In this document: piece by piece, positions 47,101-55,504 of the stretch
Layout of the letters: each line of letters begins with the position of its first letter
How positions within the stretch are numbered: position 1 is the stretch's first letter
Assembly (NCBI GenBank): GCA_037043455.1
Contig: JAWPHD010010973.1
Location: 24,008-88,007, forward strand
Source of the DNA: Cyrtodaria siliqua
Taxonomy: Eukaryota; Mollusca; Bivalvia; Adapedonta; Hiatellidae
DNA length: 64,000 nucleotides
Direction: 5' to 3'
Notes under the pieces: generated by a model
The model's input: only the letters and a program-made list of their open reading frames with translations
Databases searched by the model: none
Told to the model about the DNA's origin: nothing
Translations under genes and position numbers: made by a program

Positions 47101-49754
47101 GCCGCAATTCCTCTTAATGTTTTAGAGGATGGGCTCACACGCGAGTATATCACGTGAGTGAGCATTATATCAGATTTTAACCTATCAACATAATGTGTAT
47201 CAAATAATTTGTAGCAAGGGCTAAGGGAGGGTGTGGGGGAGACACCTGTTTTATTCAAAACACAATTTTTTATTTATATCATCTCTTTTTGTTAAGGCAA
47301 CAATAATATTGACAAAATATAAAAACGTAAATATATTTTATATAAGAGAACATGTTAAACACATCATGTTCATTTCAATGCGCTGGAAGAAATGTTTTGC
47401 AAATGAGCACTGAAGCTTAGGTACACTTGGTTTCAAATGATTAAACGAAATACGGAGCAAAACTTACTAAAAAACTTGGATGTCCGCCGCCATTTTAAAC
47501 GACTTTCATTATCAGCTAGATAGGCAACGTTGTCATTTATTTTTTAAAAACAAATTGTTCATGACAACGAACATTATATCATTTGATTCGAAATTACAAA
47601 TGGGTCTAGGTATACACATAATAAATACTAAAGTTTAAAAGAAAGTCCCGTACTGTTTGCCTTTGCGAATACACTATTTCTGTACGTTTTGAAGCAAGCC
47701 CTGCATTATACTAGTATGTCTGGTTAGATAAGGTCACCATTAAATATGTTTACATAAATATATAAATGAACTGGTATATCATTAAGGTATCGGAAGAGTG
47801 TACAAGACAGATCCACATTATTCATTTATGTATTTTTTTTTTAACACATTTCACACTAGAGTTACTCTCAAAATATATTTTTTACGAAACAAATTTTAAA
47901 ATAAAAGCCCACCCTGCCCCCTCCCCCACCGTGCGGTGGCCTCGGTACAACGACTTCAAATCCCGCTAGAGGAAGAGGGGTATGACCCCATTCCCCCTCA
48001 TATTCATTTTGTCATTTTTTATCATGATCATTCAAAGTCTTCACGGCGTAGACAAACGTGGGTACATCGCAAATAGAGTACTATAGAATTTGCCGCAAAT
48101 CTGCTTTTCTGCAGGTAAGAAGGTTCGAGGCCCATTCTCCATATATTATCTTGATGTAAATGGAGGATGAACATGGCATGTTCATTCCTGTTAGGCGCCA
48201 TATAACCTTTCATGTGTTGCTGCCCGTAAAACCCAATTCAAAAAGCACAATACTTTAACATAAATGATACTACTTAATTTCACGACGTACTATTTCAGAT
48301 TTTGTAACATCACAATCACGGGGGTTCCACATGCGACCACACAAGATATTGAATTCAAAGGTTACACAATTCCGAAAGAAGCAATGATACTGCCAGACTT
48401 TGACTCCGTGTTTAACGATGAGCACATATGGGGAGATCCGGATAATTTTCGCCCGGACAGATTCCTGGATGACGACAGAAAACTTCTGAAACCTGAAGAA
48501 TTCATCCCATTTTCCGTCGGTATGATCATTAACAATACAAATTCAATAATTATATGCAGGTTTATCCATGAAGTTTAATGAATAATTTGAAAGTTGTTGA
48601 ACTGTTTGAAACGATGCATATCATTTATCAAATTAGAATAAAATGTATTGTTGTTTTAATTTGATTCGGTGTGAGGGTTCATTAACAGCAGAAAATATTG
48701 TTTAAAGGGTATGTAGCGACACAGCCAAACATCTTTATTATTGAGAGTTTTGAAATACTTGAATAAGGGTGAAAGAATTATCAAAATCGGATGATAAACA
48801 AAGAAGATATGATCATTTGAAGTTTCTGTTGGAACGGATATGGAAGCGGCCATTTTGAGAGCTATGACATCACGGTTCTAAATGACCATATATGGAATAT
48901 TTATAAATATGAAAATTTACTGATTTATAGGGAATAAATGACATCAACTGTATGAAAATATTTAATACTTAATGGCCATAAAGATTTATATCACCAGTAA
49001 AAAAAGATAATTCATTTGCAGTGATTTTCTTCGTTTTAAATGATATTTATCAATATTCCATATATGGTAATATGGAACTATGACGTCATAGTTCTAAAAA
49101 TGGCGGCTCCCATATTGGTTTTAGAACAACCTTTAAATGGTCATATCTTTTTTGTCTATCATCCGATTTTGATAACTCTTTCACCGTTTTCTAAGTTTTT
49201 CAGAACTCTCAATAGCGCTTGTTTGGCTGTGTCGCTACATTCCCTTTAAGTATAACGCAGAAGACGGATCCCACCATTGAAAAAAAAGTTTCTTCTATTA
49301 AAATGGCGATATGGTCCAGAACATGGACACAGACATTATGGATAACCGTTTCTAATACTCGTCCACCACTTCATGACATCAGTTGACGTTAGTATGCTTA
49401 TTTGCAAACCGTTGACCATTTTGACAGCACTGAAGTGAAGATCATAGAAAGAAGGAAACTTTAAATGTGAATTACATTGCACTTTAAGTCATTTGGTCTC
49501 AAACCAATATCCTCCATTTATATTGAAATCATAACCAATAATTACATTTTAACAAATATATCTTTTCAGGAAAAAGAAGCTGTGTTGGCGAGTCTTTGGC
49601 CAAAATGGAGCTGTTTTTGTTTCTAAGTTCGCTAGTACAGAAATTCCAGCTGAAATGCCCAAATGGAGAAGATTTGTCGATGAATGCTGTAGACGGTCAG
49701 TTTGGGATTACGCATGGACCAAAGCCGTTTAAGATCATTGCAAATCCACGATAG
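18497..49754 (+). CDS. Cytochrome P450, CYP2 clan, complete six-exon gene
   Basis: Microsomal heme-thiolate monooxygenase. Exons: 18497-18851, 39207-39492, 41304-41539, 46601-46820, 48299-48519, 49570-49754. All introns are GT-AG with matching phases, giving 1503 nt, 500 residues plus TAG. Visible motifs: N-terminal membrane anchor (about residues 10-28), proline-rich hinge (35-50), C-helix WRSHR (128-132), I-helix AGSETT (306-311), ExxR as EVLR (363-366), FRPDRF (416-421) and the heme loop FSVGKRSCVG (437-446) with Cys444 as the axial ligand. Length and motif order are normal for the clan. Introns 1 and 3 are swollen by transposons (20.4 and 5.1 kb). Substrate cannot be read from sequence. 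The CYP2-clan call is firm; the subfamily is unknown. Confidence 0.93.
18972..19635 (+). repeat. Left terminal inverted repeat of the 11.3-kb transposon
   Basis: Reverse complement of 29481-30268 with scattered small differences; the shared inner boundary is CAACTTAGTAGAG / CTCTACTAAGTTG. Confidence 0.9.
19640..20510 (+). pseudogene. LINE 3' end: C-terminal zf-RVT-like region
   Basis: From about 19930 a broken frame reads [20 protein letters not shown]. After frame changes, 20176-20397 encodes the C-terminal knuckle ([18 protein letters not shown], a CxxC...H...C arrangement). Further degenerate sequence runs up to a TG-rich end at 20500. RT motifs are absent, so this is a 5'-truncated or remnant copy lying immediately inside the left TIR. 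Confidence 0.75.
20513..20822 (-). repeat. Split direct repeat B2 of YR element copy 2
   Basis: Matches B1 at 21237-21546 with a single difference noted (TTTATATT versus TTTGTATT). Begins with ATTATTGAAGATGGGC. Confidence 0.9.
20823..21014. repeat. B2-A2 spacer, conserved with the solo element
   Basis: About 190 bp, matched by 5340-5520 in the solo element (shared AGTAAT-type and TATGGGAGGG(A/T)GGG motifs). Absent after B1, so the 3' unit B2-spacer-A2 is asymmetric. Confidence 0.6.
21015..21241 (-). repeat. Split direct repeat A2 of YR element copy 2
   Basis: 227 bp identical by eye to 27390-27616. Its last 40 bp form an inverted repeat (GGATTTATGTCG, short spacer, CGACAAATCC), then CCATTAT: a plausible tyrosine-recombinase crossover site. 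Confidence 0.9.
21237..21546 (-). repeat. Split direct repeat B1 of YR element copy 2
   Basis: Partner of 20513-20822, sharing the ATTAT core with the end of A2. Confidence 0.9.
21630..22010. repeat. Series of small inverted repeats
   Basis: A run of imperfect hairpins with a common form: TCCTCAAATGGAGG, GACCCAAATATGGTC, CAACCCAAATTGGTT, GACCCAAACTGGGT, AACCCATAAGGGGTT, AACCTTATATAGAGGTT. Copy 1 carries AACCCAAATAGGGT at about 9766 and ACCTCCAAAGAGGT units. Suggests a structured RNA or DNA region next to B1; function unknown. Confidence 0.55.
22072..22458 (-). pseudogene. SGNH/GDSL-hydrolase-like domain fragment of the YR element
   Basis: A 128-codon open stretch contains [14 protein letters not shown], the block III GxND signature of SGNH hydrolases, followed by a helical segment and [12 protein letters not shown]. 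The N-terminal block I (GDS) and the C-terminal block V (DxxH) are not present, so the domain is incomplete and catalysis is not expected. SGNH domains are known passengers of some tyrosine-recombinase retroelements, Cryptons and LINEs. Its - strand orientation agrees with the orientation of the host element, and it sits about 0.5 kb upstream of B1. Host origin is less likely given this location. Confidence 0.7.
24241..25045. repeat. Five-unit ~165-bp tandem repeat in YR element body
   Basis: Units begin with TCAGCCCTGGAGAGT at 24241, 24405, 24571, 24737 and 24891 (spacings 164, 166, 166, 154). Each contains CAGCAGAAGTTAAATGTATA and GCCAACATAATGGCTTGATT-type sequence. The repeated - strand ORFs (24129-24834) arise from the repeat and are not supported as genes. 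Confidence 0.9.
25167..26656. mobile_element. Possible TTAA element nested in YR element body
   Basis: TTAA at 25163-25166 and 26657-26660 flank ends AGGGTCACACGGCAATATT and, inverted, AGGGACACCCAGCAATATT. The ends match the TTAAAGGRR pattern. Caution: part of the interior (25440-25740) resembles 11371-11640 of the other YR copy, which shows no such ends, so the boundaries could be coincidental. Confidence 0.4.
25836..26222. repeat. ~190-bp tandem duplication
   Basis: Two near-identical units (25836-26025, 26028-26222), both starting GTCATATTTAATCCAGTGTT and ending GAAAGAATTCTTC. Non-coding. Confidence 0.85.
27390..27616 (-). repeat. Split direct repeat A1 of YR element copy 2
   Basis: Identical by eye to A2 at 21015-21241; forms the 5' end of the element read on the - strand. 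Confidence 0.9.
27617..29480. other. Unassigned interior of the 11.3-kb transposon
   Basis: AT-rich sequence between the YR insert and the right TIR. Around 28371-28960 there are broken frames (for example [20 protein letters not shown], then a stop at 28437) that may be a decayed ORF of the carrier element. No transposase motif could be recognised. Confidence 0.35.
29481..30268 (-). repeat. Right terminal inverted repeat of the 11.3-kb transposon
   Basis: Inverse of 18972-19635. The outer ~90 bp (GGGGGTCCAGAACTCAATTA...AGCTCTGTGCCGGG) occurs twice, near 30085-30172 and 30187-30268, separated by a TA run, which accounts for the extra length. Confidence 0.9.
30277..30760. other. P450 intron 1 sequence
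   Basis: The first ~60 bp align with 59676-59735 of the paralogous intron (ACCGAATGT.GGGTATTGGA). The rest is AT-rich without features. Confidence 0.6.
31315..31616 (-). repeat. tRNA-derived SINE with 12-bp target duplication
   Basis: The perfect duplication CGGCTCATGTGA lies at 31303-31314 and 31617-31628. On the - strand the head contains a B-box-like GGGTTCAATCCTC and the tail ends in CAATTCAATTCTAT. Same family as 5024-5305. The + strand ORF at 31420-31698 is incidental. Confidence 0.88.
31790..32125 (-). repeat. tRNA-like SINE, second family
   Basis: On the - strand GCCGTGGTTTAATGGTTAGAAC (A-box region) is followed by GCGTTCAATCTCAGCC (B-box region) at 32040-32118, then a body with AGTCCTTCGGATGAGACTT. 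Acceptor-stem pairing is poor, so not a functional tRNA. Confidence 0.6.
32130..33520. other. Interior of the foldback element, no gene
   Basis: AT-rich sequence with no supported ORF. I see nothing recognisable. Confidence 0.35.
33526..33873. mobile_element. 348-bp TTAA MITE, second family
   Basis: TTAA at 33522-33525 and 33874-33877. Ends are AGGGAGTACATCAGGATTTT and, inverted, AGGGGGTACATGAGGATTTT. TTAAAGGRR-type termini as in the larger MITEs, but unrelated interior. Confidence 0.85.
34990..35200 (+). repeat. Helentron-like 5' end fragment
   Basis: TTTGCTCGCCTGTCCAGAAG, AGGAGCTATTGTGAC and a CCGTCCATC-type run, then AACTTGATCAAGCTTCAC. The pattern resembles the start of the element family whose 3' hairpin lies at 38346-38384. 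Whether the two ends belong to a single insertion is uncertain. Confidence 0.4.
35200..36260. other. Diverged repeat-rich intron sequence
   Basis: Includes two copies of TGTAGTATCCTGGCAT near 35565 and 35700, the same motif as the minisatellite at 38500. Short ORFs (35323-35580, 35725-35946) lack recognisable features. Confidence 0.4.
36268..36521. mobile_element. 254-bp TA-flanked MITE (Tc1/mariner-like)
   Basis: Ends TACTCAATTGCAAAAGAAAG and, inverted, TACTCAGTTGCAAACGAAAT, each flanked by TA. The inverted repeat extends about 27 bp including TGGACACT. Interior non-coding. Confidence 0.8.
36535..36930 (+). repeat. ~120-bp tandem repeat, three to four units
   Basis: Units share TTTCAAGTTATGA(C/T)(C/T)CA, (G/A)TCCCCA.GGGTGGGGAT and GATG.TGGTTGGATG. 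A precursor array to the tandem core that follows. The ORF at 36573-36851 is a by-product. Confidence 0.7.
36975..38387 (+). repeat. Helentron-like tandem core with 3' hairpin
   Basis: Several ~165-200 bp units share ACTGTGACCCC.GGG.GG, CAGGGTCACCATTTGAAC and GAGGACCATAAGCT with the array at 56699-58200. The tail carries a GACGACGGACGACGGACG run (about 38308-38328) and a hairpin AGCTCATCTCTGAGCC-TTC-GGCTCAGGTAAGCT (38345-38378) followed by CTAA-type sequence. Confidence 0.7.
38500..38800 (+). repeat. ~30-bp minisatellite
   Basis: About nine degenerate units of TAGCATCCTGGCATTGACCT with CAACTG spacers. Spacers are not unique, and there is no cas context, so this is not a CRISPR array. Confidence 0.8.
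38805..39206. other. P450 intron 1, 3' part
   Basis: No distinct repeat recognised. Ends with the acceptor GTCCTAG at 39206. Confidence 0.5.
39207..39492 (+). CDS. P450 gene exon 2
   Basis: Codon 119 (last two bases) to the first two bases of codon 214. Contains the C-helix WRSHRRF that contacts the heme propionate. Acceptor CCTAG|GT, donor AAG|GTAACA. Confidence 0.93.
39655..40225. repeat. Interspersed tandem repeat in intron 2
   Basis: Degenerate units of about 160-180 bp share ATCTTGACCTTTGACCTTCTAA, TTTCAA(A/G)ATT.TA.GTCAAATAGTT and TCATTGGGG. The array ends in a GATGGATGGAATGACGGACAG run near 40195-40216, as in the Helentron-like arrays. Non-coding. Confidence 0.55.
40361..41225. repeat. 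Duplicated (AGT/AGC)n microsatellite block in intron 2
   Basis: A block opens with AATGTTAATAATAATTAAGG at 40365 and again at about 41029, each time followed by related sequence and then AGT/AGC/AAT trinucleotides (40470-41018 and 41131-41222). This is a tandem duplication that carried its flank. The long poly-Ser and poly-Leu frames are translation artefacts. Confidence 0.9.
41304..41539 (+). CDS. P450 gene exon 3
   Basis: Last base of codon 214 to the first base of codon 293. Covers the F-G region ([20 protein letters not shown]) and the H-helix up to the I-helix. Acceptor TTTTCAG|C, donor TCAT|GTAAGT. Confidence 0.92.
41860..42123 (-). repeat. tRNA-derived SINE with 14-bp target duplication
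   Basis: AAATATTGATTGAA at 41846-41859 and 42124-42137 flanks the element exactly. The - strand head is GTCCGTGGCCGAGTGGTTA, the B box GGTTCGATCCC, and the tail ends in CCAATTCAA. Same family as 4707-4942 but with an extra segment near 41922-41955. Confidence 0.93.
42140..42740. other. P450 intron 3, no gene recognised
   Basis: AT-rich sequence with short open frames (42246-42431, 42560-42745) without recognisable motifs. It may include further decayed sequence of the adjoining Penelope-like element. Confidence 0.35.
42985..43170 (-). repeat. SINE, third family
   Basis: On the - strand it ends in ...CCTGTTAGGCGCCATATAAC...TAAAATCCAGTTCAATTC and matches 48030-48236, which is in + orientation. 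Inserted in the Penelope pseudogene. Confidence 0.7.
43932..44112. repeat. Interspersed repeat copy interrupting the Penelope frame
   Basis: Contains GCATTCAAGGACCACAGTCAAC and GTTGACAATAGGGTTACCGC, as at 13640. Penelope RT sequence resumes on both sides. Confidence 0.65.
45505..45670. repeat. Interspersed repeat with internal 63-bp duplication
   Basis: Two copies of GGTTTGGTGCGCCCA followed by CCCAACGGCCA(T/C)TGACCGTTCC (45535-45593, 45594-45652). Same family as 13640 and 50580, reversed. Confidence 0.65.
45671..46225. other. P450 intron 3, no gene recognised
   Basis: Pyrimidine-rich to about 45900, then mixed sequence. Short open frames (45924-46201) have no recognised features. Confidence 0.35.
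46228..46312 (-). repeat. tRNA-like sequence (SINE head or tRNA pseudogene)
   Basis: The - strand reads TAGCCCAGTGGTAGAGTGC (A box) and GTGGGTTCAAACCCC (B box and T-loop), with correct spacing and a TΨC stem. Ends GGCCTCT and GCCAGACG do not pair as an acceptor stem, so function is unlikely. Related to tRNA-Gly-like SINE heads. Confidence 0.6.
46601..46820 (+). CDS. P450 gene exon 4
   Basis: Codons 293-366. I-helix oxygen-activation motif AGSETT (306-311) and K-helix EVLR, whose final Arg codon is completed by exon 5. Acceptor TTGCAG|AT, donor CTGAG|GTATAT. Confidence 0.93.
46855..47260. repeat. Interspersed repeat in intron 4
   Basis: Begins ATGTCTCCCCGACGAAGTTTTGGAGA and contains GCAGAGTTATGGGGCGTTTTT, a layout seen in dispersed invertebrate repeats. 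No second copy in this window, so the call is by general appearance. Confidence 0.4.
47261..48020. other. P450 intron 4 sequence
   Basis: 47620-47735 is homologous to 3010-3115 in the upstream pseudogene, which confirms the gene duplication. No other feature. Confidence 0.6.
48030..48236 (+). repeat. SINE, third family
   Basis: Possible tRNA-derived head with a B-box-like GGTTCGAGGCCC at 48122-48133, tail CCTGTTAGGCGCCATATAAC...CCCAATTCAA. ATTCAAA on both sides (48031-48037, 48236-48242) is a likely short target duplication. Confidence 0.7.
48299..48519 (+). CDS. P450 gene exon 5
   Basis: Codon 366 to the first base of codon 440. Carries the PERF-type FRPDRF (416-421) and the start of the heme loop (FIPFSVG). 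Deleted from the upstream paralogue. Acceptor TTTCAG|A, donor GTCG|GTATGA. Confidence 0.93.
48706..49245. mobile_element. TTAA-flanked foldback MITE, copy 3
   Basis: TTAA at 48702-48705 and 49246-49249; ends AGGGTATGTAGCGACACAGC / AGGGAATGTAGCGACACAGC. Located in intron 5 of the intact gene at a position different from copies 1 and 2 in the pseudogene, so the insertions are independent. Confidence 0.88.
49570..49754 (+). CDS. P450 gene exon 6 (terminal coding exon)
   Basis: Completes codon 440 and encodes KRSCVGE with the heme-ligand Cys444, the L-helix ([18 protein letters not shown]) and the C-terminus to TAG at 49752. Acceptor TTTTCAG|GA. Confidence 0.94.
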
Positions 49755-50240
49755 AGATAAACGATACGATATAGTGTAGCTAACTGTAAAAAGTGTTAAT
49801 GTTTGGTGTCAGAAATCACATGTATACATTTAATTTGACTTAATCTTAATTATGTATACTTCGCAATATGCAGGGTGTTAACGAATAATTTTATTGGGCA
49901 ACTTATTAGTTTTATATTTAAATTTGATTTAATGTTTTAGACATTGACAAACCATGCAGTATTCAACTGGCCTTTTTTAGATTATGCACTTAGTTCAGGC
50001 ATACGTCCATGACTGTATTTTATTTTACTCTAGAATAATGCGACGTCACTAACGTGACGTCATGACTTTTCAAATTATGTAAAATAGAGTTATCTTCCAT
50101 GGGAAAAACCTTATCTCACATGACTAGAAATGAGGAGAAATAAAAGTCATACGCTGTCGTATATCAAACACTGAATATTGTTGTTCATGCATGATTAGCA
50201 TCGTTTTATGTGCATGCCTTTTGTAAGGTGTGGAAGTTAA
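49755..50240 (+). other. 3' flank/UTR of the intact P450 gene
   Basis: Diverged homology with 7509-7790 downstream of the pseudogene exon (shared GCAGGG.G.TAACGAAT and TTTTAGACA.TGA). A candidate polyadenylation signal AATAAA lies at 50139-50144, about 385 bp after the stop. Confidence 0.4.
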
Positions 50241-50700
50241 TGGAACCGTCCGACCATTTCCCAGTTGTTGGCATGTAGACTGATTGTAACAGTTACACCC
50301 TAATGGGAAACAATTAAAAACAAGCCTGGTGTATAGGAAAGGAGTTACTGATCTGTATATGGTTGTGATAGTTGCTCATGGTCAACGTAACTGGCCAATT
50401 GGACATAAACCAACGTTACTACTACATTAAAAAAGCCGACCACTCTAAAAAATAGTATAAAAGTCGAACTGGAAATGCAGCTTTCACAGAACACAGTAAA
50501 CCCCAAAACACACAAAAGGACAAACATGAATGAAAATGTTAACAAAGAATAAAGTCAGATGACGTCACAAACACAAAAAGTGTTGACAATAGGGCTACCG
50601 CCTTTGAACGAGCAGTGGCAAAAAAGGCCGCTGGGGTTTAAACCAGGTTCTATTGTGCACCAAACCTCACACTTACCCTATTGTCGTCGCAATAAAACGG
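50240..50700. repeat. Interspersed repeats flanking a LINE fragment
   Basis: 50240-50410 matches 14755-14930, and 50450-50690 matches 13640-13880. Together with the RT piece that follows, the same composite occurs twice in the window. Confidence 0.6.
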
Positions 50701-51000
50701 GACAGTTCTAACCCGAGTAAATATCGTCCTATTTCATTATTAAGACAATGTGTATGTAAAATTATGAATAGAAGTGTGTTTGGGTATTTATTCAACATCT
50801 TATTTAGACGCAGCATAATAATGTTTGTTCAATCAGGATTTATCCCTGGTAAGTCTACCATAACTCAGGTTATATATCTCTACAATGCATTATGTAAAGC
50901 TCTTGACGAAGGCAAGGAAATATGAGTAGTATTCTACGACATATCTAGAGCTTTCGATCGGCTATGGCATAAAGTTTTCCCTTTTTTAAACTTAAATCAA
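50653..51000 (+). pseudogene. LINE reverse transcriptase fragment
   Basis: Reads SNPSKYRPISLL, then NRSVFGYLFNILFRRSI, SGFIPGKSTITQVIYLYNAL and, after an in-frame TGA at 50923, VVFYDISRAFDRLWHKV. The YRPISLL, GF.PG.ST and FxDxSRAFD elements are the RT core up to the first catalytic Asp. The frame fails soon after. A related fragment lies at 14999. Confidence 0.85.
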
Positions 51001-51189
51001 TCGGTGTAACCAGAAAGCTTCTTGATTTGTTTTCTTCATATCTAACAGACAGCAACGTGTCATAGTTACCAATGTAACTTAAAAAGCAGGTGTTCCACAA
51101 TATTTCATATTAGGTCCGAAACATTTCTTGATTTACAGCAATGCTATTGTTACCGAAATCGACTCTACCATAAATACTGAAAAGGGGAT

Positions 51190-51625
51190 CCCTTGGAAGC
51201 AACAAGCACAAATAAGAGAGATAAAAGTAGCAAACTCGGTTTTACTGAGTCTGTTCATGAGAGGTAATGTCACGTGCAACACATCTCACGCTACTAGCAA
51301 CGGCTTAAGCGATATTCAACTTTAAAGCAACACAGATCGGGCTTGCTGATCCCAAAGGACCAGTAAATAAAAACAGTACTGATTGTTAGTCATGGTGACT
51401 TTACGGCCACCACATAGCACTACTAAATAAACAAACGCTAGTGTGAAAGTCAATAAATACTGAAAAGGGAAGCAACAAATACAAACAAGTGATAAAAGTA
51501 GCAGACTCGGTTTTAGTGAGTCTGTTCATGAGAGGTAATGTAAAGGGCAACACCTCTCTCGCCTCCTAGCACCGGCTTAACGATATTCTATTTTAAAGCC
51601 ACAAAGATCGGGCTTGATAAGACTA
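51190..51625. repeat. Tandemly duplicated LINE-derived segment
   Basis: Two copies (about 51195-51345 and 51470-51620) share AAAAGTAGCA.ACTCGGTTTTA, GAGTCTGTTCATGAGAGGTA and CACAGATCGGGCTTG. Probably part of the decayed LINE. Confidence 0.6.
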
Positions 51626-51629
51626 TTTT

Positions 51630-53185
51630 CTGATGACACCAGCTTACACTTGATTGCTGATAGCCCAATTGTAGCAGCGAATACCTTAAACTCTGAAGAG
51701 ATGAAATCCATTCCTGATCCAATCAATGGTCGGTAGATTTTAATCCTATTAAAACAAAACCCCTTAACATGTCTATACCAATTTCCAGTCCAGTACACCC
51801 GACCTTACTCACGAATAACGTTAATATACAGGACAAACATTTGGAAATCGCCGAACGCGATAAATACACAACATATTGCAGGCTCCATTTCATTGAGACT
51901 GTTCATGAATAATAGTGAATAATGCTTGCTACCGTTCACGTCTAAACATTTGGGCCATCCCGAAAATAGTATGCATTTGACGGTGAACAAGGAACTTTAA
52001 GTGAGCTATTTCATATCATTCCGGTTATTGCATTTGTTATTGCACATATGTTGATATATATGTATGAAACATCACATTATTACTATCAACATATGCAAAT
52101 GGATTGAACTCCATGTTATTACAACATTAGTTACTGTTCTCTCCATGGAATTTAGTTGAGAGCAGAGGTTATGAAGTCTGCGTATCACAAGTAACAGCCA
52201 AAATACTAAATAAAAAAGCAGACAGCATATCCTAAGAGTGATTAAACTATATTCAGAACCGAATAGTGGAACCAAATTTTCGAAATTAGAGTAAGAAAAC
52301 AAAAGCATTTGAGAATGTACCGACGATATCTGAATATAGGGCTCAACGATTTTCAAAGATCGGAATCAATAACATACTGCCGCCATATTGCAGACAATGC
52401 TACTGTTATATATAAAAGGAATATGAAAGGAGAAATTCGGAAATTCGGAAGTCAAACAACATAAACGCTTATGCGTAACAATTAACCTTTAGCTGCTGTG
52501 ATTAGTTATTGTTTTTTCTCTATTATTCCGTTAATTTTTTATTAATTACGCGGTGATATTTTGTTTTAAGGATGTCGGCTAGGAAAGCTTTCACAATGTC
52601 AAGTCTAAGAAGTTTACTTTTTAAATCATACAATATTTTTTTCATGTTTTTGCATCCTAGTAGACATGGATATAATTTAGGTTTTAAGACAGTAAGCAAA
52701 TAGAACATACCCTGTCAGTAGGACAGTTCTACTGTCGCCGTGATACATTGCTGGGTGTCAAATGTAAGTTGTGTTGTTTTAGATGGTTCGAGCGTTTCAT
52801 TTACGTTGTTGTATCCACTTTATGGCTTGTATTTCGTTGTGCGTGTTTTATAGAGTTTTTAGTTCGCTAGAGTTGTGTGCAATGCCTTCATCAATTTGTG
52901 AGATCCGCACGCTGCCGGAGTGGGATGTGGGTTGGAGGGGATTAAACCAAGTGTGCACCGAACCGTGAAGTCGTTGTTCATATTAGTTTGCATTATTTGG
53001 AATGGGGAAAGACCCCCGGACCTTACTGATATTATTTTGAAGATAGAGTGGCCTACGTCCTACACTAATAGTAATCTGGCTTCGAGGGGTGTAGCTAGTG
53101 CGTTTTTAAAATCTAGCAAGCTACTCATTATACTACGGGGTGCGATGGTATGCTCCCTGTAACAATTTTGTTATTTTTAGATAAT
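51630..53185. other. No gene recognised
   Basis: 51840-52010 may still be LINE-derived. 52080-52700 on the - strand and 52783-53162 on the + strand have short open frames without motifs I recognise. Confidence 0.3.
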
Positions 53186-53189
53186 CTGT

Positions 53190-53645
53190 GGTGAATTTTC
53201 GGAATATTTCCCAACATTTAAAAAACCTATGGTATTTTAATGCTATGATTCTGATGATTTAGGCTGATTTTTCGAATGTTCGTGAACATTTGGATAAGAA
53301 AACAAATTCCCTTATATCCTCTTCCCCCTCGTTTATATTTCATTTTTAGAATGTTGATATTTTTCTTTTCTTTTCAGACGATGTGCACGCAGCATTGTAC
53401 AGGTAGCTAAGCCCCTGACTTATAACTATATGTATTCGTTATTTTCACTAATGTCTTCCCTAGAGTATCTAGGCTGAGTGTGCTTGCCGACTGAAAGTAA
53501 GTCAATACGTTAGCCATATCCTTCATAATCTCGATAGTATTCCCTTTCTTGGCTATGGTTGCCTAATGGATATCCTGTATATCTACACAACAATCCTGGT
53601 TTACTAAGTTTAATTCTACAATTTCTGATTATGTCTGCATAAACA
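53190..53645. repeat. Interspersed repeat, uninterrupted copy of 15130-16420
   Basis: Matches 15150-15540 and then 16323-16390, skipping the MITE at 15684 and adjoining sequence. Confidence 0.65.
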
Positions 53646-53914
53646 TATTTATTTTTCTTTTGCTATTTGTCGGTTTTCACGATTTCAGCGGAAATTAACA
53701 TGAAATTCTATCCTTTGAAGATCATTAAATCTATGAAAACTTCTATTTAGAAACATCAGCTGCAGGCATTATTATTATTTCCTCCTGTATAAACAAAAAA
53801 ATAAGGTTCATTACTTTCTTGTAAGAAAAGAATGAAACAATTTATAATTTAAGATTTAGGGACTAAACACAAACATTTGCAAAATAAAAAAGGTTGTTTT
53901 ATTGTGTGTGTTTT

Positions 53915-54755
53915 TTTCCGGTTAAATGATTTTTGGCTGAGTTATAGCTCTTTAAATGTTTTAATACACGAATCTTGTCCGGACTAGCTCTCCTGAACAT
54001 CTGGCCAGATTTTAGTGAAACTTTGCAGGAATTATTAGGACCAGGCCTAGCTGTGCAGATCATCGCCGTTTTCCGGTTGAATATTTTTTGCAGAGGTATA
54101 GCCCATTAAGTGTTTTGATACACAAACTTTATCCAGACTACTCTCTTCTGAACTCAAGGCCGAACTTCGGCGGGGATGATGCGTACCAAGCCTAGTTGCG
54201 CATATCATCGTCGTGTTCGTCGTGTTCTGGTTGAACCATTTTGTCAGAGTTATGGCCCTTTAAAGGTTTTAATACACCATATTTGTACAGGCTAGTTCTC
54301 CGGAATGCCTGGCTGGATTTTAACAAAATTTGGTAGGGATGATTAGCACCTAGCCGAATTGCACATATCATCACCGTGTTTTTGTTGAATGATTTTCGAC
54401 ACAGTTATTCCCTTTTGTAAACAAACTTTGTCCGGACTAGTTTTCCTGAACTCCTGGCAGGATTTCAGTGAAACTTTGCAGGAATAGTCAGTACCAAGCC
54501 TAGTTGCGTAAATTGTTGTCATGTTCCGGTTGAATGATTTTTGTTGGAGTTGTGGCTCTTTAAAAGTTTTAATACAGAAACATTGTCTGGACTATTTCTG
54601 CACAACCACTGGTCGGGTTTCAACGAAACTTGGTTACGGCTATCATGCATTGTCATGATCCGGTTGAATGATGTTTGGTGGAGTTATGTTTTTTACAGGT
54701 TTTAATACACCTTTTCTATAGTTTTCCTGAACCCCTCGCCGGATTCAGTCATGTG
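53915..54755 (-). repeat. ~155-bp tandem repeat, Helentron-like core
   Basis: Six GGTT(G/A)AA starts at 53919, 54073, 54229, 54384, 54528 and 54660; same unit as 1-480. Terminal hairpins not seen here. Orientation assumed from 1-535. Confidence 0.7.
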
Positions 54756-54759
54756 ACAT

Positions 54760-55500
54760 AAACCGTCATTAACGTGACGTCTCGTCATTTAGTTTTATTT
54801 CAATGCGTTTGTAAAAAAACCTGTCAAAACCAATTAAATGCGTCAGAAAATTAAACTGGTTACCCATGTATTGACGTTTCGCATTTTGCGACATTATATT
54901 GATCAGTCGTTTAATGATCGCAAATCGTATATAACGGCTCCACTAATGGGTCGCCATTAAACAAAATGTTCATAGAAGACTGTATAAATATTTCATAACA
55001 CATTAAAATGATAATAAAACATTTTGCATTTATTTAGGTTTGGACTGGCTAATTGATACGTTGATTTCTCCTTTACCTTTGGCTCTTATGTAACTATGTG
55101 GCATTATCAATTGCTGTGCTTTTAAGGTTCGTTAAGTTACAAAATCGCATTATAATTCCATCTTGATGAAAGTTACGGAAAGATACAAAAGGAACATACT
55201 AGTAAATACATGCAACATTGATATTTCAACAATCCCAACGAAGTCAGATGCTTTGTATGAAATGAATTATTTAATTGTATTCATAATGTATGTTGAAGCG
55301 TGTTCAACATGTAAGAATATCTTAAGAGAATACAATACTTCATTTATATTATTACAAGTTTTAAGTGTAACGAGACAGGAAGCAAAAATATAATTAACAA
55401 ATTTATTTACAGAAAATATTCACTTACAGAATACGTAAATCCAGTTTTTCATTAATATACAATTTTTGAAATAAGTCCGAATAAACTTATCCAATGTTCC
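54760..55500. other. AT-rich, no gene recognised
   Basis: One 76-codon open frame (55163-55393) has no recognisable motif or splice context. Nothing else seen. Confidence 0.3.
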
Positions 55501-55504
55501 TTTA